A stretch of 64,000 bases of DNA, from NCBI RefSeq assembly GCF_963576675.1, contig NC_088911.1:60907756-60971755 (forward strand), read 5' to 3'. The notes below the pieces were generated by a model. It saw only the letters and a list, made by a program, of their open reading frames with translations, was not told the DNA's origin and did not search any database. Shown in pieces: positions 55,945 to 64,000 of this stretch (position 1 is its first letter; each line of letters opens with the position of its first letter). The stretch comes from Euphorbia lathyris. Lineage: Eukaryota; Streptophyta; Magnoliopsida; Malpighiales; Euphorbiaceae. The position numbers and the translations under genes are program-made.

Positions 55945-56408
55945 TGGAGCTTCGCTTCCCAATTTTATGAGATCGCTTGAAGCCTTGAACAATTAATTAA
56001 TTTTAGAGGAAATGGAAATTCAATTGATTTTAGAGAGAAAAATTAATAAAGAGAGAGAAAGAAGAAGAAAAATAAAAAATTAAAGAGAGATAGAGAAAAT
56101 GGTGTATTTGATTTTTATTTTAAGGTTTGTTTGTGATAATTAAATAATAAGGGAGGTTAATTTATAAAATAAATAAATACAATGACAAAACAAACTTTTT
56201 TCCCTTTGACTTTTAACACCGTTAGTCAATTTGGTCTGTGTTTGCTAACGGAATGAACCTCAATGTACCATTTTATAAATTTTTAAACCACAAAACTGCC
56301 GATCGAAAACAGATGTAACCACAAAATTTATTTTTTTCTACTTTTTCTTTTCGTTTATTACTTTTATTAATAGCTAGTAATTGATAACTTTTTATTATTA
56401 TTATAAAT

Positions 56409-56693
56409 TTTTTATTGATGAAAACTTAATTACCATAAATCAAATTCTAGAAGCATCCTTACAAATAGATTCCCACACAGAAGACGGAGAATCCTCAATG
56501 AAAACTAATGGAAAATTAAAGTCCCGAGCCCATATAGCCATCTTATGAGCCGATTCATTCCCTTCCCTATGAATAAAATTAAAAGTACAAAGTTCAAACC
56601 TGAACCGAACTGTATAACATCATCATAAAGAAAACTCAAGGATGCCAAAGGAGACCGTCTTTTTAAACGCATATCAATAACAATTTGGGCGTC
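56409..56693 (-). pseudogene. Very short 5'-truncated LINE RNase H fragment
   Basis: On the minus strand it reads FELCTFNFIHREGNESAHKM and AIWARDFNFPLVFIEDSPS, the end of a plant LINE RNase H, and is close to the fragment at 18394-18600. The 285-bp insert is flanked by TTATAAAT (56401-56408, 56694-56701), and a short T run at its left is the complement of the poly(A) tail. Confidence 0.75.
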
Positions 56694-57007
56694 TTATAAA
56701 TATATATAAATGAATTTTTAATTTTCATTCTGTTATTGTTAATTAATTAAATCTTTTTAATTTTAATTTTTTACTACGTTTACAACTCATAAAAAATGTC
56801 TCTAAAACAATTCTCCTCGTTTCTCAATGCTTCCACCATTATATATATAGTATAGATTAACCATTAACTTCATATTAAAAAAAATGGATCGCTATACACC
56901 GTCCCCAAATTGCTTATTACCACCCCCATATTGATATTTTTGCCCTTTTCATATTTTTCTTTCAAAAATTGTTAATTGGTTCTCTCTTTCAATCAAAACT
57001 AAAATTA

Positions 57008-57335
57008 TACAAATAATTGATGCGCGACAACCCGAGAACCCCGAAAATGGATGATTACGAGTCAGAAATATTAAAATCTATGTTTTTTATCAAAGAAATT
57101 ATGAAAAAAATGCATGGCAATAGGCTGATCAAAACTGGAATTTTGAAAATAATTGATGCGTGACAACCCAAGAACCCCGGAAATGGATGATTATGAGTCT
57201 GAATAATTGGACGAGATACATTTTTCGTGAAAATATACGTTATTGAATAGTATCTCTATTCCGATAAAAACAACCCTAGAACCCCGAAAATGGATGATTA
57301 TGAGTCGGAATAATTGGACGAGATACATTGTTGAT
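57008..57335. repeat. Irregular tandem repeat, three copies
   Basis: GAACCCCGAAAATGGATGAT and variants occur at about 57039, 57172 and 57292, each followed by TATGAGTCGGAATAATT. The last two copies continue together with TGGACGAGATACATT. The first two share the upstream AATAATTGATGCGTGACAAC. Spacing is about 120-135 bp. Confidence 0.65.
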
Positions 57336-57863
57336 TGGAGACTGATTTCAACTTTATTCATTTTTTAACGGCTTTTTATATGAATATCATAATTGACTAT
57401 AAAATTACGACTAAATTATATCATCAAACTTAATTCTCAATATATTATTTTTTTTTAATATCTCCAAACTGGTTTTTGTCTTTCGAATCCCATTGAGCCG
57501 GATTGACCCGGCCAGATACATGATACATCCAGTTTTTACAACCTATGAGAAGCCAAGCCATTTCTTTTTGTCCCGCTCCGGAAACCAACGCCATTTACTT
57601 GGAAATTAAAATTCTTCTTTCTTTTGCAAGATTTGATAACATATATTATATATGCATACAGCCACTCAATTTTAAATGGCATAAGTTTCATTTTTGGGAT
57701 CGCTAAATCTAAATTCACATTAATAATAAAATAAAATTCAGAATGAGATGTTGAATGTCCTAGAAAAGAGGTAAGGAAACACTTAGTTTGTCCTTTTTCC
57801 ACATTTTTCCAAGCTCAAACTTTGTAGTATTTCCCAGCCTAAATCATCTTTATTGTTATTTTA
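57336..57863. other. Spacer without recognised genes
   Basis: AT-rich; only short open frames with no known similarity. Confidence 0.4.
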
Positions 57864-57868
57864 TTTGT

Positions 57869-58351
57869 TATGAAAATGAATGAGGTAAGGAAATACTGAA
57901 TCCTTGTATTTCTCATTAAGGAAAAAAATACATAACTAACTATTACATTTATATCTTGATGTAGGTGTATTCCCCAAATATACTTAGTGAGCAAGTAAAA
58001 GAGACAAATGGCTTAATCATAGCCATTCATCATGATAAATATGATGAATGGTTGTGATCACTTAAGGAGATACTTGTGTGTGGGTGATCCTATGATAGCT
58101 GGATGAAGCTTCTTCTAGAATCCTCTATTGTGTTGATATTACTACGTTGCCCTTAGATCTTTGTGTAAAGACTAAAAAGGACCCCTTGAGTAATTATTAA
58201 CTCTTGGGAACTACTTGTACTTCACTCCATTCTATCTCTTTCCGAGATTCTTCTTTGGAACACCAAAGGTCTCCTCTCCCTCTTCTTTCTTCGTCTTCCA
58301 TCAATATGCAAACCCTAGAAAATGTTCTCTGGTTTTCTTCTTACTGTAATA
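57869..58351 (-). repeat. 3' LTR of the young copia element
   Basis: On the minus strand it starts TATTACAGTAAG and ends CATTTTCATA, so the terminal dinucleotides are TA and TA. The ends are fixed by the target duplication outside and the polypurine tract inside. Confidence 0.9.
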
Positions 58352-58363
58352 GCCTCCCTCAAA

Positions 58364-61345
58364 CTAGACTTGATAGGGATTCTTCAAGCCAAGTTTGTCC
58401 AGAAGAAAACGGAGCTGTGGTGAGTGTTGAGCCTTCGTGAATAAATCTGCGAGTTGTAATGCAGAGGAGATCGGCATGAGGCGGATGAGGCCGGCTTGAA
58501 CACGTTCACGGATCACATGGCAATCTATATCGATATGCTTTGTGCGTTCGTGGAAAACTGGGTTTTGTGCGATATGCATGGCGGATGTGTTATCACAGAA
58601 GAGGAGAGATGTCGTGGTTGGAGGAAGATGAAGATCTTTGAGAAGATTCCGGAGCCAGTGTATCTCGCAAGAAGTAGACGCCATGGCTCTATATTCAGCT
58701 TCAGAGGACGAACGGGAAACAATATTCTGTTTCTTTGATCTCCATGAGATGAGAGAGGTGCCGAGGAAAACGGCGTAGCCAGTGATTGACTTACGAGTTT
58801 CCGGGCAAGTGGCCCAATCGGAGTCGGTAAAGGCCTAAAGTTGGAGATCGTTGTATGCAGAGAAGAAAAGACCCAAACCGACTGTCCCCTTAAGGTATCT
58901 CAGAATTCTGTGAACTCTATTTCGGTCATCAGTGTTTGGTTGATTAAGATGATGTGAAAGTTGGTTTACAATATATGAAATGTCTGGCCTTGTGTGTGAG
59001 AGGTATAATAGTTTGCCTATTATTTTCCTGTAAGATGTGATATCTGGGATGGTAGTTGTGTTTGGGGGTGGTTTGTGATTTGGTAAGGCTGGTGATGATG
59101 TTGGCTTACAGTCAAGAAACTCCATTTCTTGTAAAAGCTCTAACACGTATTTTCTTTGTGACATGTGCATGCCGTGTTTGTTGCGAGCAAACTCGAAACC
59201 AAGGAAGTAATGGAGATTGCCGAGATCCTTGATGCTAAATGATGTGTCTAGATGTTGTTTTGCAAAATTGATTGTTTGCATGTGGCTCCTTGTCAAAATA
59301 ACATCATCGACATAGATAAGCAAAATGGTACTATGTTCACCTTCATGCTTGGTGAAAAGGGATGGATCAGCAGAGGACTGAGTGAACCCCATGTGCCGGA
59401 CGGTGGCTGTGAGCTTGGCATTCCATTGTCGGCCCGCCTGCCGAAGACCATAAAGAGACTTGTTGAGCTTGCAAACTTGTTGCGGATTGGTTGATTTCAT
59501 TCCTGGAGGTAGCTGCATGTACACGTCTTCATTGAGATCTCCGTGTAAGTAAGCATTGTCTATGTCCAATTGGTGTATATGCCATTCTTTTGCGATTGCA
59601 ATTGCTAATACTGTTCTAATGGTGGTGAACTTTGCTACAGGTGCAAAGGTAGCATTGAAGTCCACTCCTTCTTGCTGAGAATACCCTTTGGCCACTAGGC
59701 GAGCTTTAAAATGGGCAATGCTCCCATCGGCGTTGTGTTTGATCTTGTACACCCAACGACACCCGATGGGCTTCTTTCCTCCAGGTAATGTTGTTATATC
59801 CCATGTGTGATTTGCTTCTAATGCTTTAAGTTCTCTTTGCATAGCTTGCTGCCAGTTCTCGTCTGCTTTGGCTTCTGTGTAACTCGCAGGTTCTTTGTGA
59901 CATGTAAGATTAAGGGAGAAAACACGCTTGGCAGGGGATAACCTTTCATAAGAGAGGTGCTTTGAGAGACCATGCGGTGAATGAGTGAGACAAGGCAAGG
60001 CGGAGCCTTTGACTAAGGCCAGGTGGTAATCCTTTAAATATGATGGTGGTTGCCTAATTCGTTGGGGCCTGCCTGTTGCATTCTGTGTTTGCTCGGTTAT
60101 GACATGTGTGTTGATGTCTGTTGTGATATCTGCTGTGCCTTGATTTTCAATTGCATGTGTGACATCTACTTGTTGCACTATATCTTGAAATGCATGATCC
60201 TCTTCGGTGTCAATATCATCGTCTTGCATGGGTGTCATGTGCAGGATGTCTAATTCTTCCTCACTGTAGTGTGATGTGATTGCTGTTTGATTGTTGAAAG
60301 GAAACTGTTGCTCAAAAAACTTGACATTCCTGGAAAAGAAAACAACATTAGTTGTTAGATTTAATAACTTGAAGCCTTTGGAGCCATGTATGTAGCCTAG
60401 GAAGATGCACTTAATTGCTCTGTCTGTGAATTTGGTCTTGTGCCGGTCAAGTGACGAGGCGTAAGCCAAACAACCAAAGACTTTGAGATCTTCTAGGCTG
60501 CCTGGTTCACCGTATATGCGTTCATAAGGTGTCTGTCCTTGAATTGGTGTAGAGGGTAACCTATTTATAAGATAAACAGCATGACTGACTGCCTCTGTCC
60601 AGTATTCTTTGGGTAAACCACTTTGTAACATGAGCGCTCTTGTAGTGTTCATGATATCAAGGTGTTTTCTTTCGACCCTTCCGTTCTGTTGTGGTGTCTC
60701 TGGGCAAGAAGTTTGATGGATAATACCGTTTGTGGCATAGAATTCCTTCATGATGAACTCTGGTCCGTTATCCGTTCTGATTGTTTTCACATTTGTGTCA
60801 AATTGGGTACTGATATATTTGCAAAATAGCTGTAGGGCAGTGCTTGCTTCATCCTTGTTTTGCATTAATGTAATCCATGTGTACCTGCTATAGTCATCAA
60901 GTATGGTCAAGAAGTAATGTTTGTTGGTGTGTGACTCTTTTACTGGACCCCAAATGTCTGCGTGAATTAAGTCAAAACATTTCTTTGCTATGCTATGACT
61001 TAAGGAAAATGGTCGTTTTTTCTGTTTTGCTCTTTGACAAATGTCACATGGCATTGATTTGAAGGAATCAAAATCATTACAAGAGAGGTTAAGGCCTTTT
61101 AATCGCTCATAAGAGGGATGGCCGAAACGTAAATGCCACATATCGGCTTTGATTGAAAAAACAGAATGAAAACTAGGCACTGGGTATTCCAAGTAATAGA
61201 GACCTTCACGCTCTCTAGCCAAGCCAATCTTCTTCCAACTTGTTGTGTCCTGTATTGTACATACTGAACCCGTTATTACTATGCATAATTTCCCTGTATC
61301 CAACAGTTTGCTGGTTGAGATCAGGTTATAATCAAAAGCAGGTAT
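58364..61345 (-). pseudogene. Copia pol: integrase, reverse transcriptase, RNase H (one nonsense codon, one frameshift from gag)
   Basis: After the frameshift the integrase begins: zinc-binding H...CDICQRAKQKK, core Asp in DDYSRYTW, Asp in IRTDNGPEF and Glu in PQQNGRVERKH. RT follows (WVYKIKHNADGSIAHFKARL, LDIDNAYLHGDL, catalytic YVDDVILT, LHYFLGFEF). RNase H covers 58364-58834 with [12 protein letters not shown] and [11 protein letters not shown]. The frame ends at a stop at 58835, then resumes for the RNase H. Changes look recent; the rest of the frame is open. These proteins copy and insert the element. The lineage within copia was not assigned. Confidence 0.9.
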
Positions 61346-62676
61346 GCATAAACATTGTGCAGAATGAGCTGTGGGCTAAGAATCACTGTGCCTATGTATT
61401 TAGCTCTGACCCTTTCCCCATTTGGCAAATTTACCCAACATTGGTCTATTTCTGTGTATGAACTGTATGATCTAGTATCACAAATGATGTGATCTGTGGC
61501 TCCGGTGTCTATTATCCAACATGATGAAAGAGAGTTAGGATTTAGGGTTTTACCAGATCCTTCTCCTTTAAAGAAGGTGTTGACACTGCTTCCTGAGGCC
61601 GGAGCTTTTCCGGAAAGCTTCTGTGGCAATAGGGAAACAAGTGTGTTATATTGCTCTTTGGTGAGGGAGAATGATTCTGTGTTTGCCTGCTTGTTATCCT
61701 CCTCTCCTGAGTCCGCACAATCCCTGTTCTGGTTTACTGCAGCATTTGCTTTCGGTTGATTTGTTCTGAAATGACCTCCCTTGTTTCTATTGCCATAGTT
61801 CGGTGGGTACCCATGCTTCTTGAAGCATATCTCCTCTGTATGACCTGTATTGCCACAGTATGTGCATAGTGATGAGTTTTTGCTATTTGTTTTTCTATTA
61901 TTATACCTTGAGTTGCCTGGCTTGTTGTGTTGTCTGTTCTGAGCATTAGTGAGGCCTGCGAACATACTGCTTTCATCCCCTTCGTTGTTCTTGACAGGTA
62001 CAAGGCCTATTTGGCGTTCATGTTGGGTTGCCAGGGCAAAGGCCTTGTTGAGAGAAGGCAAAGGTTCGATCAATAAGATCTGCGAACAGATCGTGGAGTA
62101 AGAGTCGTTCAGGCCTTGAAGAAAGGTGATGACTTGATCCGCATCCTGTTGATCACGAAGTGTTTTGAAAGCATCGCAGCTACACGCCTGTCTGCAAGTG
62201 CACTTGGGCATTGGCCTAAGATTCATGAGCTCATCATACAGAATCTTCAAGCAGGTATAGTAATCGGAAACACTTCCATTTCCTTGTTTGAGATTATGGA
62301 TTTCTCTACGTAGCTCCAGGATTCTGATTGAATCCGTTTGTGCAAAACGTTCTCGCAGATCTGCCCAGACTTGATCTGCTTTATCGAGCCACATGATGCT
62401 CCGGGCAATGCATGGAGACAACGCGTGATGAATCCAGGACATCACCATGTTATTACATCTCTCCCACTGATTATACATTGGGTCATTGAGTGCCGGAGCT
62501 TGGATGGTGCCATCAACAAAAGAAAACTTGTTTTTCGACATCAAGGCCACCTTAACAGCTCTCGACCACTGGTGGTAGTTTGGTCCGGTGAGGACCTGTG
62601 ATACCAATGCCAAAGAGGGGGTCTCATTTTGCGGCAGATGATAGGGACTGCTAGAGGTTATCAAAGGTGCAGCCAT
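61321..62676 (-). pseudogene. Copia gag and protease of the young element
   Basis: The ORF starts at 62676 (MAAPLITSSS). Gag contains YHQWSRAVKVALMSKNK, DYYTCLKILYDEL and a CCHC knuckle (CTYCGNTGHTEEICFKKHG). The protease active site is WIIDTGATDHI. The frame is lost by a single-base change near 61345, leading to a stop at 61321. The rest of the fold continues in the neighbouring frame. The ORF is open for 451 codons otherwise. Confidence 0.9.
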
Positions 62677-62710
62677 GGTGGTTTAAAGGTGGAACCTTTA
62701 ACACAATAAT

Positions 62711-62723
62711 TGCTCTGATACCA
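62711..62723 (-). other. PBS of the young copia element
   Basis: On the minus strand TGGTATCAGAGCA directly follows the LTR end ...TTCATA. It is the common tRNA-Met complement. Confidence 0.85.
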
Positions 62724-63206
62724 TATGAAAATGAATGAGGTAAGGAAATACTAAATCCTTGTATTTCTCATTAAGGAAAAAAATACATAACTAACTATTA
62801 CATTTATATCTTGATGTAGGTGTATTCCCCAAGTATACTTAGTGAGCAAGTAAAAGAGACAAATGGCTTAATCATAGCCATTCATCATGATAAATATGAT
62901 GAATGGTTGTGATCACTTAAGGAGATACTTGTGTGTGGGTGATCCTATGATAGCTGGATGAAGCTTCTTCTAGAATCCTCTATTGTGTTGATATTACTAC
63001 GTTGCCCTTAGATCTTTGTGTAAAGACTAAAAAGGACCCCTTGAGTAATTATTAACTCTTGGGAACTACTTGTACTTCACTCCATTCTATCTCTTTCCGA
63101 GATTCTTCTTTGGAACACCAAAGGTCTCCTCTCCCTCTTCTTTCTTCGTCTTCCATCAATATGCAAACCCTAGAAAATGTTCTCTGGTTTTCTTCTTACT
63201 GTAATA
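62724..63206 (-). repeat. 5' LTR of the young copia element
   Basis: This LTR is 483 bp and almost identical to the left copy. It should contain the element promoter, but no confident TATA box was assigned. Confidence 0.9.
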
Positions 63207-63554
63207 TTTGTTAACAATTGAATATAATGTTGTAACGGTAAAAAAATAGTTTTAAAATTCACATTATGGAAATTAATTACACATTAACTAATAGCATCCC
63301 TTCTAATATGAATTTTAAGGATCTTATTTTTTCCTTGTCCACAGGGTGTCCACATGTGCTTGCTTAACGTTTTATAAGTTTTGGGGAAAAAAAACTTTGA
63401 CTTGCATCTGTATAGGCTATGTTTATTTTTGAAGCCCTATTTCCACTTTACCATTTTATTTTCAATAGGTCCTCCAATAATGACGTTGATTACCCCCAAA
63501 ATGCTCAGACCGAAGGTTGGGAAGCCCTTTGTTAATAGACACTTTTAATGGCTT
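63207..63554. other. Flank of the copia element
   Basis: AT-rich, no gene seen. Confidence 0.4.
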
Positions 63555-63730
63555 TTAGAGAAAGCAGCCTAGCAATCCTTTTTCACCCATCTTATCCAGC
63601 TCGGGGGCTAAAGGCCTACAATCTTCATTGTCATGCCTCTCACTCTTGTGAAACTCGCAACATGTTTTGTTTCTTCGTTGTCTAGAATGCTTGAGCTTTT
63701 CGGAAAGACCAATCATTTCATGGAGGTTTG
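63555..63730 (-). pseudogene. Gypsy gag fragment with zinc knuckle remnant
   Basis: The minus strand reads MIGLSEKLKHSRQRRNKT, then CCEFHKSERHDNEDCRP and a Leu-rich stretch ending at a stop near 63555. The C-x3-H...C pattern followed by L...L....G.L resembles the knuckle region of Tat gag (compare CKYHRRNGHKTDAC at 9890-9935). The Gly of the knuckle is replaced by Arg. Upstream sequence (63731-64000) has no further clear motif. Confidence 0.45.
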
Positions 63731-64000
63731 AGCTCCAATGACGCCTTGTGGTGGGTGCGTCTTCCTCTAGGAGAGTGATCTTCGACCAGGTAGTTGAAAT
63801 TTTGCATGTTTTTGTATTATGGTATAGAAATTATGAAGAGGTGTGTGAACTCAATGGCCATCTGATTGAAGCTCGAAATTGATCTCGTAAGGAGCTATTC
63901 GTACTAATAATTTGTTGCTTCCTTCAAAATGGTGAGGTATAGTTCACACATGACGACATATGCGGTCGTGGTTGTTTCCAACGATCTTTGCAAATTTTTG

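Larger units (their letters stand above)
54298..56347. mobile_element. Pack-MULE with a PIG-P exon; left arm interrupted by a LINE
   Basis: Outer TIRs start GGGAAAAGTACAAAAATAA (left) and GAAAAAGTAGAAAAAAATAA (minus, right) and share GCTAACGGAATGAACCTC in inverted orientation. A second stretch of the same TIR lies at 55341-55510 on the left and 56000-56190 on the right. The gap on the left (54434-55340) is a LINE piece. Without the LINE the element is about 1.1 kb. The superfamily is inferred from ends shared with 29733-29847 and from gene capture; the TTTCTTTT flanks are consistent with a target duplication. Confidence 0.7.
53851..56870. repeat. Tandem AT-rich unit of about 285 bp, each copy hit by other elements
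   Basis: Unit 1 starts TTTCTGTAACTCTTACTTT at about 53851, contains TTAATAGCTAGTAATTGATAA and TTTCATTCTGTTATT, and is split by a SINE. Unit 2 starts with the same string at about 54274, is split first by a Pack-MULE and then by a LINE fragment, and resumes at 56702 with the same TTTCATTCTGTTATT segment. Without the insertions the two units align in order. Confidence 0.6.
57869..63206 (-). mobile_element. Near-intact Ty1/copia retrotransposon, 5.3 kb, with TA...TA LTR ends
   Basis: Two 483-bp LTRs (57869-58351 and 62724-63206) differ at only about two positions. The flanking 5-bp duplication is TTTGT (57864-57868, 63207-63211). The PBS (minus TGGTATCAGAGCA, 62711-62723) abuts the right LTR and a polypurine tract (minus GAGGGAGGC) abuts the left. 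The interior encodes gag, protease, integrase, RT and RNase H in copia order. Damage is limited to one frameshift (about 61345) and one nonsense codon (58835-58837). Confidence 0.93.

Overview
The window is nuclear DNA from a flowering plant, most likely a eudicot. It holds three intact intron-containing housekeeping genes in a dense bed of plant transposons: Ty1/copia (one Sirevirus-type), Ty3/gypsy of the Tat type, LINEs, a tRNA-derived SINE, MITEs and several families of long-TIR Mutator-like (MULE-like) elements. The species cannot be named from sequence alone.

Layout. 1-12.4 kb is a three-level retrotransposon nest: a Sirevirus-type copia element (plus strand; its 3' ORFs, three polypurine tracts and 3' LTR) sits in the gag gene of a second copy of the same family (minus strand; gag, PBS, 5' LTR), which itself lies in the 3' untranslated region of a decayed Tat-type gypsy element (minus strand). 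12.8-13.8 kb is an intact phi-class glutathione S-transferase gene (3 exons). 14.4-18.0 kb is a decayed, apparently non-autonomous LTR element whose interior carries a fragment of a SNF2-type helicase gene and whose LTR is split by a Tourist-like MITE. 18.4-20.4 kb holds LINE remnants, 20.5-21.7 kb MITEs (one nested), and 21.9-24.3 kb an intact 5-exon FolD gene (methylenetetrahydrofolate dehydrogenase/cyclohydrolase). 24.8-31.5 kb contains a plant-mobile-domain pseudogene, a dispersed palindromic repeat, a 69-bp minisatellite, a MULE-like element, and a tandemly duplicated copia gag fragment. 33.4-37.3 kb is a decayed LINE ORF2 split by a MULE-like element with a perfect 9-bp target duplication. 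38.9-40.3 kb is a second copy of the MULE-like element seen at 27.4 kb; it ends about 190 bp before the start codon of an intact 9-exon LPA1 gene (LOW PSII ACCUMULATION 1, 40.5-44.9 kb), whose fifth intron holds two MULE-type MITEs.

45-57 kb is AT-rich accessory DNA: a gypsy LTR hit by a SINE, a Pack-MULE carrying a DEG-protease exon, an RPA1-like fragment, a second SINE, and a second Pack-MULE carrying a PIG-P exon and hit by a LINE. 57.9-63.2 kb is a young, almost intact copia element with LTRs that differ at about two positions and have unusual TA...TA ends.

The three cellular genes are functionally unrelated (detoxification, folate C1 metabolism, photosystem II assembly) and do not form a cluster. 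The most notable theme is gene-fragment capture: exon pieces with splice-site remnants from DEG-type protease and PIG-P genes lie inside TIR elements, and a SNF2 fragment lies inside an LTR element.
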